Assembly: GCA_963829955.1 (NCBI GenBank)
Contig: CAWHKS010000002.1
Coordinates: 124,001-188,000, forward strand
Direction of reading: 5' to 3'
From: DASTFY01 sp963829955
GTDB lineage: Bacteria; Actinomycetota; Acidimicrobiia; Acidimicrobiales; Ilumatobacteraceae
Length of the DNA stretch: 64,000 nt
Position numbers and translations under genes: made by a program. Shown piece after piece: positions 1 through 8,316 of the stretch. Within the stretch, counting starts at the first letter, position 1. Each line of letters opens with the position of its first letter. The notes beneath the pieces were generated by a model. That model was not told the origin of the DNA and made no database searches. It saw only the letters and a list, made by a program, of their open reading frames with translations.

Positions 1-1
1 C

Positions 2-85
2 GGCGAGCGCAGCGTGCTCACCATCAACGAGACCGCGCACCTCCGGGGGACCGGGCTTCCCATCGGCCTGTTCGGAGGTTCCTGA
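2..85 (+). CDS. C-terminal tail of an unidentified protein (5' cut by window edge)
   Basis: An open frame enters from the left edge and stops with TGA at 83-85. Its last 27 residues contain the stretch NETAHLRGTGLPIGLFGGS. It lies on the same strand as the E1 gene, 46 bases upstream, so the two could share a transcript. I do not recognise the family from so short a tail, and only the continuity of the frame supports it as coding. Confidence 0.4.
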   Translation, partial: GERSVLTINETAHLRGTGLPIGLFGGS

Positions 86-131
86 CGGCTGATAGTTTCT
101 CCAGTTGGCGTAAAGAAAGGCTAGGTCGACG

Positions 132-2135
132 ATGACGATGACGACGAGGACCGCAGAGACGATCGACCGGGAGCTGCTGCTGCGGATCTACGAGACCGCA
201 GCCCGGATCCGGGCCTTCGACGACAAGGCGCAGTCGCTCATCGGCAGCGCCCAGGCGTTCTTCGTGCACTACCCCGTGCGGGGCCACGAGATCATCTCCG
301 CCGCCGTCTCCGCCGCCATCAACCCCGACGACTACATGACAGCCACGTACCGCGGGCTCGGCGACGAAGTGGCGAAGGGTGTGCCCCTGCGGGAAATGTG
401 GGGCGAGATGCTGGGCAAGGCGACCGGCACGTCCAAGGGGCGTGGCGGCCCGATGCACATCGCCGATCCCGACCACGGGCTGATGCTGTGCACCGGCATC
501 GTCGGTGGTGGCATCCCGGTGTCGATCGGGTTGGCCCTCGCCTCCCAACTGCAGGGCGACGGGCGGGTCACGATCTGCAACTTCGGTGACGGCGCCACCA
601 ACATCGGCGCCTTCCACGAATCGCTCAACATGGCCTCGGTCTGGTCGCTGCCGGTGGTGTTCGTCTGCCAGAACAACCAGTACGGCGAGCACACGAAGTT
701 CGCCGACACGCAGAAGACGGCATTCGTGGTCGATCGGGCGCCCGCGTACGCCATGAAGGGGATCAAGGTCGACGGCATGGACGCCGCGGCCACCTACGCC
801 GCGGCGAAGGAAGCGGTGGACCACGCGCGGCGCGGCGACGGGCCGGTGCTGCTGGAGTGCGTCACCTTCCGCACCCTCGGCCACGTCCTCAGCGACAAGA
901 ACGAGTACATGGATCCCGATGAGCTGGCCACGCAGAAGGAGGCCGATCCGCTGCCCCGGTTCCGCGCCGCGCTCATCGAGCAGGGCCAGGCCGACGAGGC
1001 GACGTTGGCCGACATCGATGCCCGCGCGGCCGCAGAGGTCGATGCCGCGTACGAGCAGGCCGCCGCCGACCCGCTGGCCGACCCGGAGCTGGTGACCGGT
1101 GACGTCTACGCGGACGCCGGCCCGGTGGTCGCCGAGCCCGGTGAGGACGCGACGCCGTCGGAGAAGCTGACGTTCCGAGCTGCCATCACCCAGGCCCTCG
1201 ACCAGGCCATGGCCGCCGACGAACGCGTCATCGTCATGGGCGAGGACGTTGCCGACTCGGCCGGGGGCGGGGTGTTCCACGTCACCGAGGGCCTGTCGAC
1301 CAAGCACGGTGACGACCGCGTGCGCAACACGCCCATCGCCGAGGAAGGGATCATGGGCGCCGCGGTCGGGTCGGCCATCGCCGGCCAGCGGCCGGTCGCC
1401 GAGATCATGTTCATGGACTTCCTCGGGGTCTGCTTCGACCAGCTCTCGAACCACGCCGCCAAGCTCCGTTACATGTCCGGCGGCCGCACCCCAGTCCCCC
1501 TGACGGTGCGCGTGAACATGGTCGGCGGGACCCCGATCGGGGCCCAACACAGCCAGTCCCTCGAGGCCATCCTCATGCACACCCCCGGCCTCAAGGCCGT
1601 GTTCCCCTCGACCCCGTACGACGCCAAGGGCCTGCTCCTGGCCTGCATCGAGGACGAGGACCCCTGCGTCTTCATCGAGGCCACGTCGCTGATGATGAAG
1701 CGGGGGCCCGTGCCCACCGAGCCGTACACGATCCCCATCGGCAAGGCCGCCATCCGCCGGGCTGGCGACGACGTCACCATCATCAGCTACGGGCGGATGA
1801 TGAACGAGGTCACCAAGGCGGCCGAGGAGCTGGCCGGGGAAGGAACGTCGGCCGAGGTCATCGACCTGCGCTCCGTGGCCCCGATCGACTGGGACGCCCT
1901 CCTGACGTCCGTGGCCCGCACGAAGCGGGCCCTCGTGGTGCACGAGGCCGTGCGGACCTGCGGGGCGGCAGCCGAGATCGCCACCCGCATCCACGAGGAG
2001 CTGCACGGCGAGCTCCAGGGCCCGGTGCGCCGGCTGACCGCGCCGGACTCCTCCGTGCCCGCGGCACCTGGCCTGGTGGCCGTGTTCTACCCGAACGCGG
2101 CCGACGTCGTGGCGGCCGTCCGCGGCATGTCCTGA
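132..2135 (+). CDS. Fused TPP-dependent 2-oxoacid dehydrogenase E1 (alpha + beta in one chain)
   Basis: This 667-residue protein joins both halves of a thiamine-diphosphate E1 component. Residues about 10-320 are the alpha-type half. They hold the TPP/Mg motif, with GDG near residue 153 and the closing NN near 182 (VFVCQNNQYG). Residues about 345-667 are the transketolase-like beta half (VMGEDVADSAGGG, PIAEEGIMGAAVG, GGTPIGAQHSQ). Such E1 enzymes decarboxylate pyruvate, acetoin or branched 2-oxoacids and pass the acyl group to a lipoylated E2. Separate alpha and beta genes are the usual arrangement. The start ATG at 132 is preceded by an AAAGAAAGG tract. No E2 acyltransferase or E3 gene is present; the only lipoyl domain is the lone 77-residue protein at 53.5 kb. 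The substrate cannot be assigned. Confidence 0.9.
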   Translation: MTMTTRTAETIDRELLLRIYETAARIRAFDDKAQSLIGSAQAFFVHYPVRGHEIISAAVSAAINPDDYMTATYRGLGDEVAKGVPLREMWGEMLGKATGTSKGRGGPMHIADPDHGLMLCTGIVGGGIPVSIGLALASQLQGDGRVTICNFGDGATNIGAFHESLNMASVWSLPVVFVCQNNQYGEHTKFADTQKTAFVVDRAPAYAMKGIKVDGMDAAATYAAAKEAVDHARRGDGPVLLECVTFRTLGHVLSDKNEYMDPDELATQKEADPLPRFRAALIEQGQADEATLADIDARAAAEVDAAYEQAAADPLADPELVTGDVYADAGPVVAEPGEDATPSEKLTFRAAITQALDQAMAADERVIVMGEDVADSAGGGVFHVTEGLSTKHGDDRVRNTPIAEEGIMGAAVGSAIAGQRPVAEIMFMDFLGVCFDQLSNHAAKLRYMSGGRTPVPLTVRVNMVGGTPIGAQHSQSLEAILMHTPGLKAVFPSTPYDAKGLLLACIEDEDPCVFIEATSLMMKRGPVPTEPYTIPIGKAAIRRAGDDVTIISYGRMMNEVTKAAEELAGEGTSAEVIDLRSVAPIDWDALLTSVARTKRALVVHEAVRTCGAAAEIATRIHEELHGELQGPVRRLTAPDSSVPAAPGLVAVFYPNAADVVAAVRGMS

Positions 2136-2143
2136 CGCGCCGC

Positions 2144-2178
2144 CGAGCGCAGCGTCAGCCCGAGCGACAGCGTCAGCC
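2144..2178. repeat. Two imperfect direct repeats of a GAGCGCAGCGTCAGCC unit
   Basis: In the gap between the convergent E1 gene and the small Rieske partner, a 17-18 base unit is repeated head to tail at 2144-2160 and 2161-2178 with small differences. The GAGCG/CAGCG wording resembles the 98-base cassette at 61.1-61.3 kb. It may be a member of the same loosely defined GC-rich intergenic family. There is no T-run to suggest a classical terminator. Confidence 0.4.
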
Positions 2179-2406
2179 GGCGGGACCGTGCGAGTTGTCC
2201 ACCGCGCTCAGGCGGTGATGCTTCGTCGGGCGGCGGGCCGAGACCCAGAGGCAGAGCTCGGGATCGGCCTCCCGCAGGTCGCCTTCGATCCACTGGCCGT
2301 CGCGCCCGAAGCGGCCCTCCAGGCCGTCGCGCGTGACCAGCACCCCGCCCGAGCCGTCGGGCTCGTAGAGCGCCCGCGTGAACGGGTGGCGGATCCCGCC
2401 GGTCAC
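2173..2406 (-). CDS. Small Rieske-oxygenase partner protein (77 aa), unknown function
   Basis: A GTG start at 2406 overlaps the TGA of the upstream Rieske gene in a GTGA junction, so translation is probably coupled. The product has 77 residues with the core HPFTRALYEPDG, VLVTRDG, GRFGRDGQWIEGD and DPELCLWV. The second Rieske module at 48.5-50.1 kb has a close relative directly downstream (49893-50108) sharing HPF, ALYE, DG, VLVT, GR, RDG, W and DPxLCxWV. It has no signal peptide or metal motif. I infer a dedicated accessory to this Rieske subfamily, such as a small subunit, chaperone or regulator. The family name is unknown to me. Confidence 0.8.
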   Translation of the reverse strand: MTGGIRHPFTRALYEPDGSGGVLVTRDGLEGRFGRDGQWIEGDLREADPELCLWVSARRPTKHHRLSAVDNSHGPAG

Positions 2407-3788
2407 AGCGACCGCTCCAGCCACTCGTCGAGCAGGTCCTGCCGCCAGCGCACGATGGCCTCCTGGTACATCGACACCGTGATCCCGTCGCGGCGGAGGA
2501 TCTTGAGCCCGCGCTGAACCTCCTCCATGTTGAAGGTGTCCTGGTCCAGCACCATCCCGAGGCTGTCGAGCCCGGGTGCGTCGGTCCAGCGGTCGTCGGG
2601 GCCGAGTTGGAGCAACGGAGCCGGCGGGGGTCGCGGGCCGGCGAACGGCGCGACGAACATGACCTCGAAGATGCTGCTCTCGTGGTCGTCGCCGTTGGGG
2701 CGGAAGCGGTAGACGATGCGGTTGAAGCCGCCCCACGGGTGGATGTTCGGGAACACCGTGTAGTTGAAGTGGTCGACGAGCTCGGCGTCGCAGTGCTCCT
2801 CGATCCGGTCACCGAGCGCCGGCCGCCAGCGGGCCCGGGCGGCGAGCGCCATGGCGGCGCGGGCGGTCTGGCCGTCGAGCAGCTGCACAGGGAGCGGCTC
2901 GCCCTCCCGCACGTCGAGCATGGCCCTCAGGATCTGCTCCTCCGAGGCCTCCCACGGGAGCAGTGGCGACGGCACGCCCGACGGGCTGATCTGGCGGGCG
3001 AAGTTGCCGTAGACGTCGATCTGACTGCCCGGGTCCATGACGTAGGCGACGCCCTGCGGGTGCGTGGCCGACACGTGGTAGCCCTCCGCGAAGGCCTCCA
3101 TGGCGATCTTCCAGTTGCAGCGGACGATCTTGGCCACGTGCGCCTGCACGTAGCGGTCCTCCAGGTGCCAGCGCTCGAAGTGGCCGGGCAGCTCGCCCAG
3201 GAAGTCCTCGAGCTGGTCGGCGCCGGGATCGGGGTTGATGAACACGAAGCCGGCCCACGAGCCGACGCGGACCTCGGGCAGGTTCAGCTCGTCCCGGCGA
3301 TCGTCCAGGTGAGGGAAGTCCCAGGCGGCCGGGATGTTCTTGAGCTTGCCGTCGAGGTGCCAGGCGAAGCCGTGGAACGGGCACCGCAGCTCGCTGCAAC
3401 GACCGTCGTAGGACTTGAGCCGGCGGCCCCGGTGGAGGCAGGCGTTCGGGTAGGCCTTGATCTCGCCGCCGGCCGCGCGCAGCAGGATGTAGGACTGGTC
3501 CGCGATGTCGTAGACGACATAGTCGCCGACCTCGGGCAGGTGCTCCTCCCGGCAGGCGAGCTGCCACACACGGCTCCAGAGCCGCTCCTTCTCGAGCTCG
3601 TGCCAGGCTCTGGACAGGTAGCGGTCCTTGCCGATGTCCGCGGTGCCGTTCAGGTAAGGACGCTGCTCGCGGAGGAAGTCGGGCACAGGATGGCTGTCCC
3701 TGTCCAGCAGGTCCTGCCAGGTGAGGGCCAGGCCGGTCAGCTCTCCGGCCGGCGGTGGACTGAGGGTGCGATCCTCGATCCCCGTCAT
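2403..3788 (-). CDS. Rieske [2Fe-2S] aromatic-ring-hydroxylating oxygenase, alpha subunit
   Basis: The 461-residue protein has a Rieske cluster motif with C117 and H119 (NACLHRG) paired with C136 and H139 (CPFHGF). The catalytic domain carries mononuclear-iron ligands in NWKIAMEAFAEGYHVSATH, with histidines at about 238 and 243. Enzymes of this family add O2 to aromatic, steroid or terpenoid rings using electrons from a reductase, which is not encoded nearby. The ATG at 3788 is supported by family-like length. It is translationally coupled to the 77-residue gene downstream and divergent from a TetR gene 198 bases away, which is a natural candidate regulator. It is a clear paralogue of the Rieske protein at 48.5 kb, sharing YLSR/YISR, CREEH and PNACLHRGR. 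Confidence 0.92.
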   Translation of the reverse strand: MTGIEDRTLSPPPAGELTGLALTWQDLLDRDSHPVPDFLREQRPYLNGTADIGKDRYLSRAWHELEKERLWSRVWQLACREEHLPEVGDYVVYDIADQSYILLRAAGGEIKAYPNACLHRGRRLKSYDGRCSELRCPFHGFAWHLDGKLKNIPAAWDFPHLDDRRDELNLPEVRVGSWAGFVFINPDPGADQLEDFLGELPGHFERWHLEDRYVQAHVAKIVRCNWKIAMEAFAEGYHVSATHPQGVAYVMDPGSQIDVYGNFARQISPSGVPSPLLPWEASEEQILRAMLDVREGEPLPVQLLDGQTARAAMALAARARWRPALGDRIEEHCDAELVDHFNYTVFPNIHPWGGFNRIVYRFRPNGDDHESSIFEVMFVAPFAGPRPPPAPLLQLGPDDRWTDAPGLDSLGMVLDQDTFNMEEVQRGLKILRRDGITVSMYQEAIVRWRQDLLDEWLERSL

Positions 3789-3986
3789 GGGTCGACGGTA
3801 CCAGAGGGTGCTCCGGCGGGGAATGGGCGCGGAGGGAGTTTCTTGAGATGAGGACCTGATTGGACGCCGCCGGCAATCCCTGCTCTCAGACGACCGGCGT
3901 TAGTAGGGTGCGGGGCACGGGAAGCCCTCGCCGGACGCACCGGCGCAGGCGGGATGCGGTCCCGGCCGCCTCTCCGGGAGGACCTC

Positions 3987-4640
3987 GTGGCAATCCTGAT
4001 CGACGAGTCGCGCTCAGAGCACCGGCGTCGTTCACGCCGCAACGACATCGTGGTCGCCGCCATCCGGGTCTTCGCCCGCCAGGGGTACGCCGACGCCAGC
4101 ATCCAGGAGGTGGCCGCTGAGGCCGGCGTGGCGCCGACCGCGGTCTACTACCACTTCTCGGGCAAGGAGGATCTGTTCGACGTCGCCCTCGGGCGGATCC
4201 TCGAGATGATCACCACGGTGGTCCGATCGACCAGGCCCGACACCGACCCCGCCGACGCCGAGAGCCTGCGTGAGGTGATCTTCGCGGTCTGGGACTGGCT
4301 GGACGAGCATCCCGACGAGTGCCAGCTCCTGCACCACCACCTGCCGGGAGCGACGCCCCGCGCCCGCCTGCTCCAGCAGCAGTTCGAGGAGCTCCACCTG
4401 CAGCGGGCCTTCGACTACGTCGACCCGCACGCCGGGCCACCGGCGACCACGACACCCCAGGGACGAGAAACGCCCATCGCGCGGCACGCCACCGCCGCGC
4501 TCGCCGTCCGCACGCTGCTCAACCTGACCCTCCTCATCCACCCGCTGCGGACGCCCGACGGGCCGTTCCGGAACGTCTCGCAGCAGGCGATGCGGGAGGC
4601 CTTGACCGAGGTGTCGCTGCGGCTGGTCATCGGGGGCTGA
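3987..4640 (+). CDS. TetR/AcrR family transcriptional regulator
   Basis: The N-terminal helix-turn-helix reads IRVFARQGYADASIQEVAAE followed by GVAPTAVYYHFSGKEDLF, the TetR signature. The C-terminal half is a helical ligand domain. I prefer GTG 3987, which has GGGAGG five bases upstream and gives 217 residues; an in-frame ATG at 3954 would add 11. It is divergent from the Rieske gene at 3788 and lies 65 bases ahead of a nitroreductase. It is a near-paralogue of the TetR at 56.1 kb (same GVAPTAVYYHF and HHLPGAT segments). Probably a ligand-responsive repressor of its neighbours; the ligand is unknown. Confidence 0.9.
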   Translation: MAILIDESRSEHRRRSRRNDIVVAAIRVFARQGYADASIQEVAAEAGVAPTAVYYHFSGKEDLFDVALGRILEMITTVVRSTRPDTDPADAESLREVIFAVWDWLDEHPDECQLLHHHLPGATPRARLLQQQFEELHLQRAFDYVDPHAGPPATTTPQGRETPIARHATAALAVRTLLNLTLLIHPLRTPDGPFRNVSQQAMREALTEVSLRLVIGG

Positions 4641-4705
4641 GACCGGTGACTCGGTGCGACGTGTTCAAGAAACTGCGCGGATGGCCGACGTGGTAGACCG
4701 CTGCC

Positions 4706-5353
4706 ATGGCTGATCTGCTCCCGCTCGATCCCGACCAGCTCCTCACGACCACACGGGCGGTCCGCAAGCGCCTCGACCTGACCCGACCGGTCGACCGGAA
4801 GGTGGTCGAGGAGTGCATCGAGATCGCCATGCAGGCGCCTTCGGGTTCCAACCGCCAGACGTGGCAGTTCGTGCTGGTGGACGATCCCGACACCAAGTCG
4901 GCCCTGGCCGAGATCTACCGCAGCGTCTTCGACGCGTTCTCCTCGTCCACGCCGTCGGCCAGCTTCGGCGAGGACGACACCCGGGCGCAGCGCAAGGAGG
5001 CGGTCAACGCATCAGCGCTCCATCTGCGGGATCACTACCACGAGGTGCCGGTCCTGCTCGTGGCCTTCCAGCTCGGCCTGCCGGACGAGCTGCCCGCCGG
5101 CTCGCGGCCGGGCTGGTGGGGATCGGTGATCCCGGCGGTGTGGAGCTTCATGCTCGCCCTGCGGGCCAGGGGTATGGGGTCGGTCTGGACGACCATGACC
5201 TGCCGGAAGGCGGACGAGGTCGCCAGCGTGCTCGGGGTACCGCCCGAGTACACCCACATCGGGATGTTCCCTGTCGCCTACACCATCGGCACGGACTTCA
5301 AGCCCGCGCCGCGGGTGGATCCCGCAGGGGTCATCCACTGGAACCGCTGGTAG
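4706..5353 (+). CDS. Nitroreductase-family FMN oxidoreductase
   Basis: The 215-residue protein has the nitroreductase opening VRKRLDLTRPV, the FMN-contact segment QAPSGSNRQTWQFVLV and a C-terminal part (GSVWTTM, GVPPEYTHIGMFPVAY) typical of the family. Members reduce nitro groups, quinones, enones or flavins with NAD(P)H, and some act in steroid or dehalogenation pathways. It follows the TetR gene on the same strand, so the two may be co-transcribed. A substrate cannot be inferred. Confidence 0.88.
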   Translation: MADLLPLDPDQLLTTTRAVRKRLDLTRPVDRKVVEECIEIAMQAPSGSNRQTWQFVLVDDPDTKSALAEIYRSVFDAFSSSTPSASFGEDDTRAQRKEAVNASALHLRDHYHEVPVLLVAFQLGLPDELPAGSRPGWWGSVIPAVWSFMLALRARGMGSVWTTMTCRKADEVASVLGVPPEYTHIGMFPVAYTIGTDFKPAPRVDPAGVIHWNRW

Positions 5354-5395
5354 GGATCGCCGGGACGGCCGGTCGGTCCGCCATCACGGACTTAC

Positions 5396-5423
5396 TTGTC
5401 ACGGGCTGTAGGTTCGCTACGCT
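5396..5423 (+). promoter_or_regulatory. Possible sigma70-type promoter for the phosphotransferase operon
   Basis: In the 121-base gap before the phosphotransferase gene there is TTGTCA (5396-5401), a 16-base spacer and TACGCT (5418-5423). The match is moderate and judged by eye only. Confidence 0.3.
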
Positions 5424-5474
5424 ACCCGCCGCCGGCCGGGGGCCCGGGCCGACGGGGACAGCCAGGGGGTGTGC

Positions 5475-6506
5475 ATGACCGACATCGCAGAGGTGACCTC
5501 GCAGCTCGAGGCGTTCTTCCAGAAGCGCTGCCCGGGTGGGGACAGCCTGAAGATCGCCGGCTACGAGCCGATCACGGGCGGCTACAGCCGAGCTATGGCA
5601 CGGGTGTGGGTGGAGGACTCGGACGGCCGCCGCGGCTACATCGTCCGTGCTGATCCGCCGCCCGGCCAGGCCATCATCGAGACCGACCGGACCGAGGAAT
5701 GGGAGCTGCTCACGGCCTTGAGCAGCGCCGGCACGATCCCGTTGCCCGAGCCGCTGTGGTTCGACCAGGAGGGCGACGAGCTCGGGACGCCGTCGATCGT
5801 CATGGAGATGATCAACGGCCAGTCGCTGGTGAGCGTCGCACGCCAGCGTGACGAGTCGGAGCACCTGGGTATGGCGCTCAACATGTGTGAGGTCGGGGCC
5901 AGCATCCACGGCTACGACGTGTCCGCGTTGCCAGACCACATCGAGGTCCCTGGGTCGTGGGATGACTACATCGACAGCCGCATCGAGGAGTGGACGGTCG
6001 CCGAGAAGGCGTACGCGGACTCGAACCCGTTCATGCGGCTGATCGCCAGCTACCTGCGGGCCAACAAGCCGCCGCCGGCCCCGTTGACGTTGGTGCACGG
6101 CGACTTCCAGATCGCCAACATCCTCATCGCCGACGACGGCTACTACATGGTCGACTGGGAGTTGGCCCACGTGGGCGACCCTCGTGAGGACCTCGGGTGG
6201 ATGATGTTCGCCAGCGTGACGCAGCCCCCGGACGTCATCGCCGAGGACCCGGAGGCCTTCTACGCCCGGTACCGCGAACTCACGGGGCTGTCGGAGGACG
6301 TCATCAACGCGGCGACGATCGACTACTTCGTCATGCTCGCCGCCGCCACCGTCTTCATCCCCGTCGTCCAGCAGTTCGAAGCGGTGGTCAAGGGCGACGC
6401 CACCGGGATCATGGTGACCTACATGTCGAACGCCATCGCCGGCATGCACAACGTGCTGATGAGCGCCATGAACCGCCACCGTGCCGCCACCGGAGGTGCC
6501 GCATGA
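5475..6506 (+). CDS. APH-family phosphotransferase (ACAD10-like / choline-aminoglycoside kinase fold)
   Basis: The 343-residue protein has a kinase-like fold with the catalytic loop LVHGDFQIANILI and the metal-binding VDWELAHVGDP. An N-terminal glycine-rich stretch (GGYSRAMARVWV) fits nucleotide binding. Members near acyl-CoA genes are often called ACAD10-like and may phosphorylate hydroxyacyl-CoA or small alcohols. ATG 5475 is preferred because a run of five G lies five bases upstream; GTG 5469 is in frame. The stop overlaps the start of the next gene (ATGA), linking it to the helical partner. A second such pair lies at 28.3-29.7 kb with the order reversed. Confidence 0.85.
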   Translation: MTDIAEVTSQLEAFFQKRCPGGDSLKIAGYEPITGGYSRAMARVWVEDSDGRRGYIVRADPPPGQAIIETDRTEEWELLTALSSAGTIPLPEPLWFDQEGDELGTPSIVMEMINGQSLVSVARQRDESEHLGMALNMCEVGASIHGYDVSALPDHIEVPGSWDDYIDSRIEEWTVAEKAYADSNPFMRLIASYLRANKPPPAPLTLVHGDFQIANILIADDGYYMVDWELAHVGDPREDLGWMMFASVTQPPDVIAEDPEAFYARYRELTGLSEDVINAATIDYFVMLAAATVFIPVVQQFEAVVKGDATGIMVTYMSNAIAGMHNVLMSAMNRHRAATGGAA

Positions 6507-6967
6507 TCGCCAAGCCCAGCACGGCGCAGCTCATCGAGGCCGTCAACTCCGAGCTCGCCTCCAAGGTGAGCCCGGAGCTGGACGCCGGGACGACCAGGGT
6601 GGTGCTCGACATGGCCATGGCGGTCCTGCAGGGCGCCGCCACCCGCAGCGCCAACGAGCTGGCCTGGATGCGCGAGGAGGAGCACACGGTCGCCGCCGTC
6701 GCGGAGCGGCTGGTCGGGGAGCTCCCGTCGGCGACCGGGCTGGCCGAGGCCTACCGGGCCTACACCGACAACCGCTCCGACAGCCTCTACCTGGCCGACG
6801 CGCTGGCCGACTACGAGCGGATCAGCGAGGTGCTGTCCTGCTCCGCCGAGGCGGCGTACGCCGACGGCGATCCGGGCCGCATCGTTGCCGTGCAGGAGCT
6901 GTTCGAGCAGCGCCTCGCCAACGAGAACGCCGTCATCGGATCGTTCCAGGCCGTCGGCCGGACGTAA
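6503..6967 (+). CDS. Helical protein coupled to phosphotransferase (DUF6285-like)
   Basis: The ATG at 6503 overlaps the phosphotransferase stop. The 154-residue product is almost wholly alpha-helical by composition, opening STAQLIEAVNSELASKVSPE and ending in ELFEQRLANENAVIG. It resembles proteins called DUF6285, which I recall being encoded beside APH phosphotransferases in acyl-CoA catabolic clusters. That assignment is from memory and not tested. A diverged counterpart is at 28332-28808. Likely a partner or regulator of the kinase; no catalytic motif is visible. Confidence 0.75.
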   Translation: MIAKPSTAQLIEAVNSELASKVSPELDAGTTRVVLDMAMAVLQGAATRSANELAWMREEEHTVAAVAERLVGELPSATGLAEAYRAYTDNRSDSLYLADALADYERISEVLSCSAEAAYADGDPGRIVAVQELFEQRLANENAVIGSFQAVGRT

Positions 6968-6975
6968 CGCGGCCC

Positions 6976-7404
6976 TTACCGGCCGACGACGGCCGGGTTG
7001 CCGTCGGTCCAGTGGATGGTCAGCGTGCGGTGGACGATGCGCCAGCCGTCGGCCGTGCGGGCCAGCTCGTCCTCGTAGACGCCGGCCATGATGAAGGTGT
7101 CCCCACCCTCGGTGCCCTTCTTGACGTGCTGGCCGACGAGGTAGCACCGGCATCCGGCGGTGTCGCCGTCGACGCGCACCTGGTGGTTGGTCACGACGTG
7201 CTGCGTGACGTCGAGCTTGCTGAGCGGCTCCTGGATGCGGGCGATGATGGCGTCGATGCCCTCGCAGTGTCGCCCGCCGAGGTCCCCCACAGCGTCGGGC
7301 GCGAAGACCTGCCGTAGATCGTCGAAGGAGCGGGTGTCCAGGGCCCAGGTGTAGGCGATGGTGACGTCGATGATGGCCTTCTCGTCGGCCCAGGAGTTGT
7401 TCAT
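6976..7404 (-). CDS. SnoaL-like / NTF2-fold protein
   Basis: The 142-residue protein has the cone-shaped SnoaL fold signature: an N-terminal helix DVTIAYTWALDTRSFDDL, FAPDAV, then LDVTQHVVTNHQV and WRIVHRTLTIHWTDGN. Family members are isomerases, cyclases, hydratases or dehydratases, or non-catalytic. It starts 20 bases after the SDR gene upstream on the same strand, so both are probably one transcript, and it converges with the helical-protein gene 8 bases away. It is one of seven SnoaL-like proteins in the window. Confidence 0.85.
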   Translation of the reverse strand: MNNSWADEKAIIDVTIAYTWALDTRSFDDLRQVFAPDAVGDLGGRHCEGIDAIIARIQEPLSKLDVTQHVVTNHQVRVDGDTAGCRCYLVGQHVKKGTEGGDTFIMAGVYEDELARTADGWRIVHRTLTIHWTDGNPAVVGR

Positions 7405-7424
7405 GCGTCCTCCTCGAAGCCGAA

Positions 7425-8249
7425 TCAGACCAGCGTCCAGCCGCCGTCGACGACCAGCGTCTGGCCGGTGACGTACGAGGCGGCGTCGCTGCACAGGAAC
7501 AGGACGGCGTGGGAGATCTCCTCGGGCAATCCCTTGCGGCCCAGCGGGATGTTGGCCGAGCGGGCTTTGGCCATCGGGCCCATCAGCCCGGTCGGCACGG
7601 ACGGCTCGTCCCACAGCTTCGGTAGCTCGCCCGCCTTCATCCGCCGGATCGTTTCGACTGGAACGTTCCCGGGGGCGATGCAGTTGGCGCGGATCCCGAA
7701 CGGGGCGAGGTCGACGGCGAGGCTCCGGGTGAACTGGAACAGCGCGGCCTTGGCCGAGTCGTAGCCCGTGCCGAGGCAGGGCACGATGCCGTCGACGGAG
7801 GAGATCGAGACGATGGCGCCGCCCGCTCCTCTGGACACCATGTGCTCGGCGGCCGGCTTCGAGCAGAGGAAAACGCCCTCGTAGTTGATGGCGATGGCCC
7901 GCCTCCAGGACTCGTACGTCTGGTCGACGATGCTGCCCGAGTCGTGGTAGGAGCCGGCGTTGTTGACCAGGATGTCCAGCCCGCCACCGCGCTCGACGGC
8001 CTCGCCGATGCCGGAACGCGCCGAGGCCTCGTCGGTGACGTCGAGGTGGACCGCGTCGGCGCGGTGGCCGCTCTCGCCGATGGCCGCCGCCACCTTCGCG
8101 GCGCCATCCGCATCGATGTCGGTCACGACGACGTGGGCGCCCGCGGCCGCAAGCACTTTGGCGATGCTCTCCCCGATCCCGGTTGCCGCTCCGGTGACGA
8201 GAGCGACCTTGCCGTCGAGGGAGAGGAGTTGCGCGATCGAGTCGTCCAT
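7425..8249 (-). CDS. Short-chain dehydrogenase/reductase (SDR)
   Basis: The 274-residue classical SDR has the NAD(P)-binding TGAATGIGE, an acidic residue after beta-2 (VVTDIDADG) suggesting NAD preference, NNAG, and the catalytic Ser-Tyr-Lys (SISSVDG ... YDSAKAA). It ends in VDGGWTLV as is usual. The ATG at 8249 fits the family length, and a longer frame upstream adds only a basic, unlikely extension. It probably oxidises a hydroxyl in the same pathway as its SnoaL neighbour. Divergent from the gene at 8317, with 67 bases between them holding both promoters. Confidence 0.9.
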   Translation of the reverse strand: MDDSIAQLLSLDGKVALVTGAATGIGESIAKVLAAAGAHVVVTDIDADGAAKVAAAIGESGHRADAVHLDVTDEASARSGIGEAVERGGGLDILVNNAGSYHDSGSIVDQTYESWRRAIAINYEGVFLCSKPAAEHMVSRGAGGAIVSISSVDGIVPCLGTGYDSAKAALFQFTRSLAVDLAPFGIRANCIAPGNVPVETIRRMKAGELPKLWDEPSVPTGLMGPMAKARSANIPLGRKGLPEEISHAVLFLCSDAASYVTGQTLVVDGGWTLV

Positions 8250-8316
8250 CGCACGACGGTACCTCCCACTGCCTGTAGGGCGACAGCCGTTGCCCGTCGG
8301 GCGTATCGTCCCGCGC

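Noticed and set aside
24..2006. 660-residue minus-strand open frame opposite the E1 gene
   Set aside because: Rich in Gly/His/Arg/Val with no domain; a mirror of the high-GC E1 coding frame.
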